Shown here: positions 1-12,248 of the stretch, piece after piece | How the letters are laid out: every line of letters starts with the position of its first letter | Position numbering within the stretch: position 1 is the stretch's first letter | Source of the DNA: Sternotherus odoratus | Taxonomy: Eukaryota; Chordata; Testudines; Kinosternidae | Reading direction: 5' to 3' | DNA: 64,000 bases | Assembly (NCBI GenBank): GCA_032164245.1 | Contig: JAVMKO010000003.1 | Coordinates: forward strand, 88,225,890 to 88,289,889 | Position numbers and translations under genes: made by a program | Notes under the pieces: generated by a model | What the model was told of the DNA's origin: nothing | Databases searched by the model: none | What the model saw: the letters and a program-made list of their open reading frames with translations, nothing else

Positions 1-194
1 GATTTCAGTCCTGCCTTCCAAGGTCTTGAAGACCCCACACAATGGGGTTTCTCTTTGTGAGCCTGTGACAGCATTCATTTGCAGGAAGAGAGCTTCTTCA
101 AAACAAAGCATGATTTATTTTGCCCAAAACAGACAGTGCTTAGAAAACTGGATTAAGAGACCTATGTGCTCCTTGCAGCCTCCGCTTGTCTGAG

Positions 195-360
195 TGTATT
201 TCTACACTGCAGTTAGACACCTGTGGCTGACCTGTGACAGCTGACTCAGCCTCACAAGCCTTAGGCTAAGGGGGGGCTGTTTAATTGCGGTACAGACATT
301 TGGGCTCAGGCTTGAGCCTGGGCTCTAGGACTCTGCAAGGTGGGATAGTCCCACAGCTCC
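195..360. mobile_element. Fragment of palindromic 'TCTACACTGCA' MITE
   Basis: The segment begins with TTTCTACACTGCAGTTAGAC and contains CAGCTGACTCAGCC, GGGGCTGTTTAATTGCGGTA and GGCTCAGGCTTGAGCCTGGG. The same blocks recur in the element at 34047-34315. The family has self-complementary arms in which a TCTACACTGCA motif and its complement recur, which suggests a foldback DNA transposon. Only one arm is visible here. The superfamily is not certain. Confidence 0.55.
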
Positions 361-1866
361 AAAACCGTCCATAGGATATCCTAGCCTGCACCCAGCTAGG
401 TGACTTCTCACCTCAACTGATGGCCCAGCCATTGTTGTTTTGAAGCTTGATATCTGGCTGTCTTGTATCACTATTTTAACTTTCCTTCTGGGTCCCTCAT
501 CAACGCTTTAACAGCTTCCTTCGCTTTAACTCTATGCATTCAGGCAGGCAGCAATGCACAGTTGAACAGGGAAACAGAGACACACACAATATTCATAAGA
601 AATAGTGCAGACATTTTTTCCAGTTCATCACAAATGTATCAGTGGAAAACAAAGAGCGGGGTGGGTTCGGATGTTTTCCATGACTTGGAAGCTGTTGCGT
701 GCTTAGTATCAGAAAATGGATAGTGTCAAAGGAGAATATTAACTTCTGATTCCTATGTATTTATCATTGGAACATTATTTGGTTATTGTGTTGAAAGTGT
801 TGATATTTCTGAAACCAAACTCTTTAGACTGATTAAAGATGTCTTGGCATACAAAATATGAAAAATATTAGATTTCTTACTATCAAAATTAGAGAGTAAA
901 TATTCTCTCTCTCTTTCCATCTTCACCCCCTAACTCTCCACCCCCAAAGATATTAAAGATTGGGAAATCATTTTAAATTGCCATTTTTGAAATATCCTTT
1001 AGGAAGGAAATAATTTGTCTCCTGACATTTCCTTTGTTTATTGCGTCGATGTTACACATATCACAGTCTTTCACATCATTAAACTTCCTACAAAAGCATC
1101 TGTTTGTCATCTGCTATTAACCTGAGATTTAATTAGTGGTTTGCAGATTGAACAACTTCCCAGTTTGTAATAAAACTCACCTACTGATGTACATGGCCAT
1201 TAAAAAGAAGCAGTTTATTTTTAGAGACAGTTGACAACAATGAAATCTGTTGTTTGGTATTTTCTGACACATTGAGAATTATTAATTCTTCAAGCTAGAT
1301 AGAAAAAAGGAGCAGACTCCCTTCAAAACTAGATTGCATGACAGAATTTTGGCTAGTCCAGAACACCTTTAAAAATACAGTATTGAAAATATAACTTGTA
1401 GGTACAATGTGAAATAGTCTTAAAAGTTTTATTGAGGGACGGTAAGCATGTGTGAGAGGAATCGAGTACTTCGTATGGGTTTTTTCATAAATCTCTCAGG
1501 TTATCGCACTAGGACACTTGCATAAATGTAATTAATCTGAAAGCACATATAAAATAGATTTTCTCTTCTGGATATCATATATTTGTACAATCTTAGGAAA
1601 TATGTGTCATTTATACGGAAATGGACTAACAAGATTATAGATTATAGTAAAACATAGTACCCCCTGGAGCAGTTGCTTCACATGTGTTAAGGTGTACAGA
1701 ATACCTGGTGTATAGTATGTTCCCTATGGTGGTCAATGATCCATTCTTCTTATCTGAAAATAATTCAAAGAACCCTAATGAACCAGATAGTGTCCATAGG
1801 GAAACTTGGGTTTTCTGCTAGTTCTGTAACTACTTTGAGATTGTTGTATTTTGGAGGGAAATTTAA

Positions 1867-2375
1867 GGCATGTCTTCACTAGGACTTAACGTCGACTTTA
1901 ACGACGTTAAGTCGAACTAAACGTGTACCTGTCTTCACCTGCATGCCCTTAAAGTCGATTTAAAGGGCACTCAAAATCGACTTTGTAACTCCTGCTTGAC
2001 GAGAGAAGTAAGGCTAAAATCGACTTCTCTACGTCTATTGTCAGTACGTGAAGAGGCATCTGATGGTAAGCCTCCGACCTCCGAGCAGCCCCGCGCTGGA
2101 CCCCCGCATGCCCAAAGAGCCCCGCGAACCCCCCCCGCTCGCCCAAGCAGCCCCGCGCCGGACCCCCGCCTGCCCAAAGAGCCCCGCGAAACCCCCCGCC
2201 CAAGCAGCCCCGCACTGGACCCCCGCCTGCCCAAAGAGCCCCGCGAACCCCCCCCCCGCTCACCCAAGCAGCCCCGCGCCGGACCCCCGCCTGCCCAAAG
2301 AGCCCCGCGAACCCCCCCGCTCGCCCAAGCAGCCCTGCGCCGGACCCCCGCCCGCCCGGGTAGATTTCCAACCAA
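1867..2375. mobile_element. MITE-like element enclosing a GC-rich minisatellite
   Basis: The left end GGCATGTCTTCACTAGGAC resembles the ends of other short elements here (GGTATGTCTTCACTACCC at 38002). It is followed by a self-complementary core of TTAACGTCG and CGACGTTAA motifs and then by several 'AAATCGACTT' motifs. The interior then turns abruptly into a very GC-rich tandem array. The right end is not clear, so the right boundary is approximate. Membership in a Harbinger-like family is an inference from the end sequence. Confidence 0.5.
2082..2360. repeat. GC-rich minisatellite, about 61-bp unit, about 4.5 copies
   Basis: Tandem units read AGCAGCCCCGCGCCGGACCC, then CCGCCTGCCCAAAGAGCCCC, then GCGAACCCCCCCGCTCGCCC. 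Copies differ by small substitutions (CGCACTGG, CGCGCTGG) and by the length of the C-run. One copy is shorter, lacking the GCTCGCC segment. Long open frames on both strands here are by-products of the array and are not genes. Confidence 0.85.
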
Positions 2376-3553
2376 AAAACTTCAGATTTCCAATTAAATC
2401 TACCCAGGCAGGTAGACAGAGAACCAGGAGGGAAGGAACTGATGGGTAAGGGAAGGTAGATCTGACAAGGAGCTCGGATATAGGGGAAAGAGCTGGCATT
2501 GGTTAGCAACAGGGGTGAGGATGAGGAATCGGTAGATGTCTGATTCTAAAATTGGACTGGGAGATTTGGGTGGGAGATTGAGATTAGAACTGATCCAGAA
2601 TTTTTTAACAACATTTTTTGAAGTAGAAAGTGACGATTTATCAAAATCAGAACAGTTCACAGGAAAGGATCAGTTTTGACAAATTTCCCATTTATTTCAC
2701 TTTTTGATTCAAAGTTTTTGTTTTCAAATAAACAAAAAGTGTGTGTGTGTAGTGTGTGTTGCTTTAACAATTCCTCTCATGTACACCATGTCAAAAATGA
2801 AAGCAAAGCATGTGCATATTTTTCAGCCTTGGAAGGGTCATTGGTAAAGGCAAAAATGAGCAAGTCCTTAATTAGTGCAGTTTTTGCAATGAGCTTTTGA
2901 ATTTTCTTAAATGATGGTCTCTTCTCTCCATTTCCTGATTTTATCACATTAGTACCAATTATGAACTGCATTTTGCTTATGGGTTTAAAATTGTATCATT
3001 TGGAGCCTAGTGCATATCCTGATTTTTTTTTAAAAAATGTCTAACATGAGTCTGAAGTCATATTGCAAACAGCTCCACATTCTCTAATTAGCATATACAT
3101 TCAGTTGTTTGTACTAGTGCATCTATACATCAAAATGTTTTTAAAAAAGAGATGAAGCACAGTGGGTAAAAAACATTAGTGAATCTGTACACTAAAAAGC
3201 TTGGCTTCATTTTACAGTTCCCATCTCTCACTGTGCAGTATGCTTCCCAGCTGTCTGCTGGTGTGTACTTTTTGTTGTGTAAATCACATTTATCAAATAA
3301 TGCTATGATTTTTACAGTGAAAAATGTAATCATTTTGGGAGTAATGTGAAATGTTAAGATGTTGCGTACCCAAGTTGAGGAATTTGTGAAGGTGAATTCC
3401 CTTAATATGATTATCAGTTCTAAAGACCTGAACTATCTTGTTTAAAGAATTTAGAGAGAGTTTGTATAGCTTGCCAGACGTTTTGAATTTGGAATGACCT
3501 ATACTATGATATTAACTGTATTTAAGTTCTCTAATAGTATTGTGCAATTTCAG

Positions 3554-3639
3554 GGGTCGGACTGGAAAAATCAGAGTGCAGTCCCTGAAGATTGGGTTAA
3601 TGTCTCTTTCCAAGGGTCTTCTAGAAGAAAAGTACAGAT
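3554..3639 (+). CDS. UTRN: Utrophin exon (dystrophin exon 66 equivalent), EF-hand region
   Basis: This 86-bp exon is flanked by the acceptor TTTCAG and the donor GTAAGT. The first base completes a codon from the previous exon; the frame then reads [18 protein letters not shown] and on to E-E-K-Y-R, and the final T begins a Tyr codon. Dystrophin has an 86-bp exon 66 at this point. The wording ([10 protein letters not shown]) fits utrophin rather than dystrophin (R-I-R-V-L-S-F-K-T-G). In the family this segment belongs to the EF-hand-like region between the WW domain and the ZZ finger, which braces the WW domain for binding the tail of beta-dystroglycan under the plasma membrane. No start codon is expected, since this is an internal exon. 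Confidence 0.95.
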
Positions 3640-3853
3640 GTAAGTAAGAACGTATTCCATAAAATGTGTGAATCTGTATCTTTTTATATTCAGACAGTCA
3701 TGACTTAAACAAAAATCAAATATTTTTGATGAGATAGTAGATTAACATTAGCTTTTTCACTGTCATCAGTCATTGTGGTAAAGTATGGGCAAGAAGATTT
3801 TTACCTTGCCCAATGGAATACCACAAAGGCATAAAGTCATATCGATTTAGATA

Positions 3854-4142
3854 CAGTAAAACCTCCATTTAATGGACTAATTCGGGCGAGGGGGTGTCCG
3901 TTAAATCAAAAAGTCCGTTATTTAATAATAATTTTAAAAAAGCTGTCGGAGCAGCAGCCTGCCCACCACAGGGTCGGGGCGGCAGCTCCACAGCCCGCCC
4001 GCTGCCTGGACCCGGGCGGCAGCCGGGAGCCGGCAGCCAGCCCACGAGAAATGGATTTCGGATGCATCGGACTTGCTCAGAAATTTTGTCCGTTGCATCC
4101 GAAGTCCGTTAAATCGAGGTCCGTTAAATCGAGGGTTTACTG
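3854..4142. mobile_element. Tigger/pogo-like MITE with TA target duplication
   Basis: The element starts CAGTAAAACCTCCATTTAAT and ends with the complementary GAGGGTTTACTG. On both sides it is flanked by TA (3852-3853 and 4143-4144), the target duplication of Tc1/mariner-class elements. Near both ends there are further GTCCGTTAAATC blocks, so the TIRs extend for about 25 bp with mismatches. CAGT(A)AACCCTCGATTTAACG is typical of Tigger/pogo ends. The 289-bp interior has a GC-rich block (3955-4040) and no transposase, so the copy is non-autonomous. Confidence 0.85.
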
Positions 4143-5687
4143 TATTTTGAAAATTGTGAGGGTGTTGGACATTTGAAAACATTTAGTAAACTAGCAACAT
4201 TTAGCAAAAATAGTTGCAGAAACATAGTGACATTCTATTGTACAGTACTTTACGAGTAATTCAGGACAAACTTAAAATTAGTTTAGTTTTTATGGGAGTA
4301 GCAGTCCGACACATTTCACAGAAGCAGAAGTAATCGTGTATAGAGAAAATATTTGTTATACCTTTCACAGAAAACTGTGGAGCTCTTTGGGAATACATTC
4401 CTGGCTTTTAAAAAGAGCACTTTCATGTAAGCTGTGTATTTCCATGGCTAAATTAGCAAAAATCTTGTGCATTGGGGGCCAGTTTCAACATCTGTGGTTT
4501 TGTACAGTTCTCTCCCCAGCATCTTGTGCATTTTTTTTATTCCCTAGCATGGTTTAGTTCATATGAATTGGTCTTTGTTTTCATGAACAAGGGGAAGGGC
4601 TGAGTCTTGACAGCTAATCAAAATTCATAATAAGGCAGCAGAGTGGGATTTGTGAAAAATGAAAAGCTGATTGTAGGATCTAAGGATTAGGTTCCCTTGA
4701 TAAAATGGTAAGAGCCAGCCAAAAGACTAGAAAAACTTCATATAATTTGATTTTTTTCAAACTCAAAATTGCCCTCAAAACAATGTAAATTAGATTTTTT
4801 GATTAAATATTCCCGTAGAGACTAAATACAAACATTTAAGTTGAATGGTAAATTGGCTAGGTGAAGGTAAACTTCAGCAATTATTTCGAATATAAAACAA
4901 AAGTGGCAATTGACCACCAGTACAAATTTGCATAATTGACTTACAAGTTTACAGCACTCTTCAGAAACAATTTAAAGTGAAGAGTTCTAGTATTTTGGGA
5001 GCACAAAAGGTTAACTTACTTGTGTCAGAAGATTTGTGCACTAAGACAATCACAAGTTCAGTTCTAAAGCTCATCGCATCAAAGAGAGTTTAAACATCTC
5101 AGTAGCTTCCTGATCTGTTTCTTTAGGACTTCAACGGTTACTCTGTCACTTAAAATATAAAAAAAATATATTTTATGTTAACTTCCATATCCAGTTCTTT
5201 TTCAATATGTCAGGTTTTGACATTCATAATTGTCAGCTTTAGTATCCACCTCCTGATGAACCTCCAGAGCTTGTCACAATACAAGACTTTTCTTTAGAGG
5301 CATGGGAGTATTATCAAATGTGGTCAGATTGTCTCAAAACAACTGATCCACACAGATTGTTGGTAAGCATCTTCCTCTGTTGCCCTGCTTTTGGGAAGTT
5401 GGTTTTATGTGAAATAAAGAACAATTTCCCCCTGGGCTACTCTTCCATTTACATTATTAGTTTATTATCTGTTTATCTACCACAGAAAGCCAAGTTCATG
5501 TCCCATACAGGTAAGAATGCTTTGACTCAGATGCATTCTCAAAATGTTTTGGTGTAGCAATTCCTGATATAATTAAACTGCATCCTAGTCTTCTTTGTAA
5601 GACAGTGGTTTTGTGTAGGTGATATAAGGAAGAAGCTTTATCAAATAAAATTCCTAATTGTATTAAGAAAAAAGAGGACACAATTAA

Positions 5688-5810
5688 AGCCCCAGTTCAA
5701 GAAAGCATCCCTATTCAAGAAAATCCTTGTGTTTAACTTTAAGCACTTGCCTGTGGTTTCTTGAATAGAGGTAGAGTCAAGAACATGCTTAAGTGTTTTC
5801 TTGAGTGGGA
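5688..5810. repeat. Ancient palindromic amniote repeat
   Basis: Left arm AGCCCCAGTTCAAGAAAGCA and TTTAACTTTAAGCACTTG are followed, imperfectly complementary, by GAACATGCTTAAGTGTTTTC and TTGAGTGGG. The layout is that of an old foldback repeat that recurs in the window at 9185-9297, 53410-53477, 58726-58796 and 63450-63598. No coding capacity is visible. Confidence 0.6.
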
Positions 5811-8800
5811 GACTAGCAGTATACAGCAAACAGAGTTAATGAACGTGTTAAAATGTTTATTAGTTTTCATAACTATATAACCTAGTCTAATTCTGAAATA
5901 TTAAGAACAGAATAAATAAAATGCCTGTTAGTAATAATAGTAATAAATATCAATTATTTTTTGTAGTGTTACTACTATTATTATCATCAGTTATTTACAT
6001 AACATCATTTATACTGCAGGAAAAATAGGCCATTTTTAGTTCTACTGGCACAAAAATCTCTTGGAAAACAAATCTCAAAGTAGTATGTAAGGATTCACAG
6101 AAACCACAATTTAAATTCACACATGATTGTTCATGACTGAATTATTTCACGCTCATCCAGACAGGAAACAGAAGCAACACTATGTGTGACTTGTCTGACC
6201 TGTCACAACTGAGAAACATAACTTGAAGAATGATTATCAGGTAGTCACAGAAAATTGTTTGCAATCAATCTACAATTGAAAATAATTGGCAAAAGTCAAA
6301 TAACAAATACATCCAAGAAAAGCCCATTCTGCTTGCTTCTAATTCATGAGCAGAAAACACAGGTACATTTTCTTGAATAAATGATATGTTATTTATTATT
6401 TATTGAACTCTGTCACTGAATCTGGAACTCGTCCCCAGGATAGGAGTTACGTGTGAATGACAATTAAAAGAAGTTCAGAGACTGAAGGAAAACATCTGAA
6501 ATTTACTGTTTCCTTGGCTTTTGGAGCAATGCCATCCAGTGCTCAGGAACTGTAGGTTCCAGTTCAATTGTGGTAGAATCAACCCATGCCTCTCATTCTT
6601 TGTAAAGATTGGAACTGCTAGAGTTGCATGTTAGTCTTAAAATAAATTTTTTGTCTTAAATTTTGTCTTAAATACATTTTTTCTCTGTTGATGCTTCTAA
6701 TTAAGGTCATATATCATTGTAATTATGGAGTGTTTTTCACTGGGCTCTTTGTAGCTGGTTGAATGGCTCTGATTTGACAGTGCTAAAGGTTTAATTTGAT
6801 GGCTCAACAATCTTTGCCAGCAAAAGACACAGACAACATGCTTATGGTGGAATTTTTGCTGGGAATGATAATCTGTTGAACAAACTTTCCTGCACTGCCT
6901 AGTGTCCACTGTAGTTACCAACCTGTGGTCATATTTCTTTAAAGTCTCTTCTTCCAGTAAGCAAGATCTGAGTGACACACAATTGTATTCATCAGAACAC
7001 TGTGTGTGCATTCTCAGAAATTTGGGAGTATTAGATTAGGATCCCTCATACCTCTAATACATCCTCATCTCACCTTTCCTGCCCATTTTGATGAAGGGGG
7101 ACCTTTTTTTTTCAATTGATACTTACTGGTTTCAACCTACACGCAATCTCTTGGAGTCTATGGGTTGTGGAATCCTCAGTGAGTGAGCGATGGGTTCATC
7201 TACTACAGTAACAGACAGTGTGTTCCCCATCAGAGCTATTATCAGCATGTCCCCTGTCGCTCCCCCTCAGTATTAGAGCTACATGGCAGCATCTTCACCT
7301 GCCAGCGTTCCTGTTTCTAGGCTAGCTGCAGTCAGTTGGTCAAAAAGTGCTTGAGCTTTGTCTTATTGTATCCTTGATTCAAGGAGGTTCCGGTCCCCGG
7401 CAGAACACAGTCAAGTGGCTGGCGCTGGGTGCCCTGGACGTCTCTCCACACTTGGCACCAGCACAGTCAGTCTCCCTGGGTTAGTCATTCACAGGGAGGG
7501 ATTGTTAATGATTTAAACAAATCCCTTTTGGGGGAAAAAAAAATCTCCTCCTGATACCACCAACTGATCACCTTTCTCTCTTCCTCCGCCCTCTTAATTA
7601 ATCATTTTACCTTCCCTCTCCCCTATCAATGGAAGGGTTAGAACTTGGGAAGATGTGCTATTCCACCTTTCTCCCAGTCACAGTGACAGCCAAGCTCTTG
7701 TGCCTGCCTTTGTGTCCGCTTCTAGTATGCACAGAGACCAGCAGAAACACTTCACGGGTAGCTCTGTCCTCCCATCAGAGCTGACCTGTAGTTGCTAAAA
7801 AAGTGACTCCAACTGCTGTTCCCTAGAAAACTGGCCAGGACTCTGAAAGCCTAGGATGAGGCTGCTAGCATCAGCAAGAAGTACATCAAAATTCCCAAAA
7901 TGCAGTTGATAATCCAGATGTCCCTTTTGTGAAATTCCTCTTTCAACCCCCAACCACCAAATAAAAAAAAAAATCTGTGCCCAATTTTGATGAAAAGTGC
8001 TTACACCTGTTAACAGATTCTGCCTGCTTCTCCCTCAGAAATGTAGTCAGATGGGGTTTTTTTGACTATACTCATTCTTAAACAACATGTGTGTTATGAT
8101 AAGAGATGTAATATATAAAAACTGTACAAATAGATTATTTTTTAATTAAAAAGTATGAAAGACCTCATTTGGGAACAGAAGAGAAAAAACTTCCATTGAC
8201 TTCACGAGATCCAGGATTTCACCCTTTGACTTCTTAGCTGTGAAGAAAATCTTTTGAGTGAATATGAATTGCTGCAGTATGTCTTCCTGAGACTCCGTTC
8301 AGCATCCTGGAAAAACAACTCTGAGATTTTTTTCACTGCTCCATTAATCTCAACAGCTAAAGTTTTAAATAATCATTTCAATGGCCACCCTTTTAACTAT
8401 TTAGTTGCTGATCATTTAGGCAGAAACATGCAACTAATGCAATTATCTCCCGAGTGGTCATATTTTATATAAATGAGAAATGGAAGAGACCTGTTCAATT
8501 TTCATCTAATCCATATTCAATAGTCAGTGCAAAATTGTTGCTTACAAACTATTCTACAAAGCTCATCTTGCCTGATTTTAAATGATTCAAGTGGCTTCCA
8601 ACATTTCCCTTGAAAAACTATTCCAGTGTCCAATAGGTTTCACAATCAGGAACTATTTTCCTGACCTTTTCCAGCCTCAATTTTGGTTTTCTTAATATCA
8701 TCCCAATACTTGTAGTTATGCTCCGGGGGTTGACATATGCCGCAGGAAAAGAGGTACCGGTGAAGGGAAAGCGCATGGAAGGATGTGGTTATCCAGGGGT

Positions 8801-9184
8801 GCAGCATAAGTAGCTGTAGATAGATTAGTGACCAGTTGGCTGTTTCTCAAATCTTTCAACTTTTGTATGTACCATGTCTGATATCTCTCAGGTCAGATGG
8901 AAATTTTCTTCTATCCCATTCCCATCTGCTAATAGCTCAAGTTTTAGCATAAAATGTTGTTGTCAGTTATATGGAATCATTCCTGTGATAACTCAGAAAA
9001 CTTTATAAGTATTATAAAAATAAATATATGTCTTATTTTAATCCTATATTATTTTGTTTTGTGGTATTTCACATATTTTTATCAGATAGTCGATTGATTG
9101 TAAGTCAGGAGCTACAATACGGTAGTGCTTAGTCCACTTGTTGTTGTAAATAATAATAAAATAAGCAGCATAAACTACACTTAC

Positions 9185-9297
9185 TGGGCCTGATTCTGTC
9201 CTCATTTACCCCAGTGTAAATTAGGAAAAACACTATTGAAGTTAATTGATTTACACTAGGATAAAACGGTTGTAAGCCATGGGAAAATCAGACCCAT
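9185..9297. repeat. Ancient palindromic amniote repeat
   Basis: The outer arms GGGCCTGATTCTGTCC and GGAAAATCAGACCC and the inner arms CCCAGTGTAAAT and ATTTACACTAGG surround a short centre ATTGAAGTTAAT. Together they form a long imperfect hairpin. The element is 126 bp upstream of the next utrophin exon. Confidence 0.65.
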
Positions 9298-9422
9298 TTT
9301 AATTACATTTGGAATAGGAAATATTCTAAAACCCATAGAGCTGAAGTGCTGACAGAGGAAAGAGCAGACTGAGACTAAAATGACTCCCCCGTATGAGCCA
9401 TCAACTATCATCTGTATTGCAG

Positions 9423-9580
9423 ATCTCTTTAAGGAAGTGGCAGGGCCTACAGAAATGTGTGATCAGAGGCAGCTTGGCCTTCTGCTTCATGATGCCATCC
9501 AGATCCCCCGGCAGCTTGGAGAAGTAGCAGCTTTTGGTGGCAGTAATATTGAACCCAGTGTCCGTAGTTGCTTCCAGCAG
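9423..9580 (+). CDS. UTRN: Utrophin exon (dystrophin exon 67 equivalent), EF-hand region
   Basis: This 158-bp exon lies between the acceptor TTGCAG and the donor GTAAGA. It completes the Tyr codon opened in the previous exon and reads [20 protein letters not shown], then a stretch ending in S-V-R-S-C-F-Q-Q. Length equals dystrophin exon 67. The residues [11 protein letters not shown] are the utrophin form (dystrophin has S-S-T-G-F-C-D-Q-R-R-L). In the family this is the second EF-hand-like region; it is not thought to bind calcium as a canonical loop but is needed for tight binding of beta-dystroglycan. An ATG 43 bp upstream of the exon, open into it, is intronic and is not a start. Confidence 0.97.
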
Positions 9581-10207
9581 GTAAGATCAACAACCTTTCT
9601 TTATGTATGAAATGTGTCAGCTGTCTATTTTTGTTTTGTGTACCTCTTTATATATTCAGAAACTTTATTTAGGTCAAAATCAACTGTGGCATTAGCAGAC
9701 AGTTTCTTCATAGTAAAGTGTAAAAATAATAAAAGGCACACAGTATATACAAATATTTAATTAGAATGAATATTAAATGCACCTCTTTCATGGAAGACCA
9801 ACAGAAGGCAGATCAAGAGTTAAAATATGTAAATGGTTTCAAGGTATAGACTGGACCACGCTAAAAACAACAAAGAATTCTGCATTAGAGCTATATTAAG
9901 AAATATGTATTACAGATGTTAAAAAGTAATTTTACACTTTTTTATTTGCTCTAAAGTAATTCAACTATTGGCCAAAAATTTTAAACTTGGGTTTGTAAAG
10001 GCAGACAGCTGAATTCAATTAATAATTTGCCTACTTTAATAAGTGGTGTGTTTTTCAGCGACACCTATAGCTCCCATTAATGGCAAAACTATAAAGGATT
10101 GTTTTTATTGTTGATGTAGTAAAGAAAAAAGACAGTCCATAATGATAAAACATTTAAAATCTGTTTTAAGGTGGCAACCATGACTACTTATCTGACTTTC
10201 ACACAAA

Positions 10208-10300
10208 TCATAGAACAACAGAGTTAGAAGAGACCTCAAGGGTCAACTAGTCTGCCAAGATGCAGGATTTGTTGTGTCAAAACCATCCAAGACATCTGAA
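10208..10300 (-). mobile_element. CR1-type LINE 3' end fragment
   Basis: The sequence CATAGAACAACAGAGTTAGA followed by GAGACCTCAAGGGTCAACTA and GTCTGCCAAGATGCAGGATT has the form of the reverse complement of a CR1 3' untranslated end, the region that on the sense strand reads '...TAGTTGACCCTTGAGGTCTC...' before the short tail repeats. Only about 90 bp is preserved. Confidence 0.65.
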
Positions 10301-10439
10301 ATTTCTTTAAAAGGTTTTTGTTTTCTCTTTGTGGCTTGTATGTAAAATGAGTCTCATTTTTGACCAATGCTGTATTTGGATAATGGCCATACTGAAAATA
10401 ATAATACCTCTTGTATAGCAATTTTCATCAGTAGATCTC

Positions 10440-10640
10440 AAAGGACTTCAGTCTTTAATGTATTTATCCTCACAGCACCCTAAAAAGGTAGGGAACTACT
10501 ATTATCCCAGTTTTACAAATGGGGAATTGAGGCATAAAGAAGTTTAGTCAGTCACCCAGAATCACACGGTCTGTGGCAGAGAAGGGAATTGAACTCTGTC
10601 TCCCAACCCCTGAACTAGTGCCCTGACCACTTGTAAAGAG
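10440..10640 (-). mobile_element. MIR-type SINE, antisense
   Basis: The order of blocks is that of the reverse complement of a MIR core: CTCACAGCACCCTAAAAAGG, ACTATTATCCCAGTTTTACA, AATGGGGAATTGAGGCATAA, AGTCACCCAGAATCACACGG, GGCAGAGAAGGGAATTGAAC and CTAGTGCCCTGACCACTTG. MIRs are old amniote tRNA-derived SINEs; this copy is well diverged. Confidence 0.8.
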
Positions 10641-12248
10641 GGGGTACCCCAGTCTCTGTGCTCTTGAGTACAGAGAAAGGGACTCTTTATTGCCAGACCG
10701 AATAACTCTTAACTGCTTCCCAGCCTAATTATTCTTTACACCCCCAACCCCCCACACTCTACCAGCTGGGAAATTGGGGTTACCCACGCTGCCACCACTC
10801 AGTAATCACCCCAAGATCATGGGATGGGGCACCTTGACACCCAACTCACCCTAATCTCTCTCTGAGAAAAAGGGATCCTTCACGCTGTATCACCCTCCCT
10901 TCTCCCTCCCGTCTGTTACCAAGAGAGATAAGAAACCGCCCTGAGGCTTTCACCTTGCGAGCCTTCTTCTTAGACACACAGACCTGGGAACTGGGAGAAA
11001 TCCAAGCTAGGATTTCTTTGAGAGAAGAACCAAACCTTTTTTATAACTAAAAAGATTTAATAAAGAAAAGAGCATAGAACATAGGCACAGTACAGCTTAC
11101 AATTTAGAGTTCTCTAACTTCTCATCTGAAATGGACAGAGACACCCCAAATAGGCACAGGCTTAAGAAGTCAAAAGATCACTTACAGTCAGTTAAGTAGG
11201 AATATAAGAAGGAAAGTTGTCATCTCCACAGCTAGAGATGGGCTCCTGGACCCTTGCCCATGTTGCATGGCAAGCCCAAACGAAACTAACTCTAAAACCC
11301 CTCTCTCATGGCAGGGAAGCTCTTACGTCACTTATTCTCAAGTAACATTAACCCTCTCCAGCACTTTACACTTATGACACCACTAGACAATCCTTCCTCT
11401 CAGAAGTACAGTATCCTCCTGAGCTTCACTTTTAAAAGGTATATACAAAGTAGACAAGAGAGATGGGTGTTTAAAAACATAATGCATCTGTTAAATTTTA
11501 TTCAGAGACCTGCACACTCTGGAAAACAAGAAGCTGAAGATTTTGTTAAAAGGTAACTCGAGTGAATGATTTATCAGTGCAGGAAAAGATCCACGAAATT
11601 ATTCTGAGTGCATCTGAAAGTATCTTAAAACCCTTAGGCTTATGGCAGTCTTGGCAGCCTTCATCCTTGTTAAAACTTATGGTAGCAGTTACTTACCCTG
11701 CGTTACATTTTCTGGGCAGCCTTATATTGTGGGAACAACACACTTTCTTCTGCTGGATCAAGGCTTCATCTCAGCAGTTCAGGGGAGTGATGTTGTTAGT
11801 AATTTTGACCCTACATGTCAGGAGATGACTTAGTGTTAGTTTTTCTTACAAGGGAGCTGGCAATTTCACAATGTTTGCAACATAGTCGTTTATATGTCTG
11901 GAGACTTTAGCCAACATACAGATCATAGTAGAGGACTGCAGTTAGCTATATGCAGGGTGTTGATTAGGCTGCAGGGGATGTCTGTCTTTTTTTAAGGAAG
12001 ATAGAAGGAAAGGGAAGTCGTTCTAATGGAAACAACCAAATTTTGAATTTGTAAAGGATGCCCAAGGCTCTAGCTGTTTTGTAGATCCATTATGTTGCAT
12101 TTATTATTTTTGTGAATGTGGCTGCCTTTGAGCAATGCTAAGAATCAGATGGGGATTAAAAGTCACTGTAGAGTATATAGAGATATAAATCAATCTCTAT
12201 AAGTGAAATCTCAGACATTTAATAGTATTGTGACTTTATTAAATCCTA

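Larger units (their letters stand above)
1..3553 (+). other. UTRN: UTRN intron, 3' part (5' edge of window)
   Basis: This non-coding stretch ends at the acceptor of the first visible utrophin exon. The preceding exon, which in dystrophin ends in the residues N-V-Y-D-T, is not in the window. Visible contents are a palindromic MITE fragment near 195-360, a MITE-like left end at 1867 with a GC-rich minisatellite at 2082-2360, and a short GT-rich tract near 2741-2760. The rest is AT-rich sequence in which I see no gene. Confidence 0.8.
3640..9422 (+). other. UTRN: UTRN intron (5.8 kb)
   Basis: The intron runs from GTAAGT to TTGCAG. It holds a Tigger-like MITE at 3854-4142, an old palindromic repeat at 5688-5810 and another at 9185-9297. 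The segment 8480-8720 has the look of a decayed LINE (for example CTGACCTTTTCCAGCCTC), but I could not assign it. I see no gene in the remainder. Confidence 0.85.

Noticed and set aside
1949..2509. Overlapping Gly/Ala- or Pro-rich open frames on both strands
   Set aside because: They are by-products of the 61-bp GC-rich minisatellite.
9380..9422. ATG upstream of and open into the 9423-9580 exon
   Set aside because: It is in the intron before the acceptor TTGCAG; the paralogous exon begins at 9423, and the extra residues have no counterpart in utrophin or dystrophin.
10640..11420. Possible LTR or retroviral segment
   Set aside because: The composition differs from its surroundings and it looks inserted, but I found no terminal repeats, target duplication or protein motif, so I do not call it.
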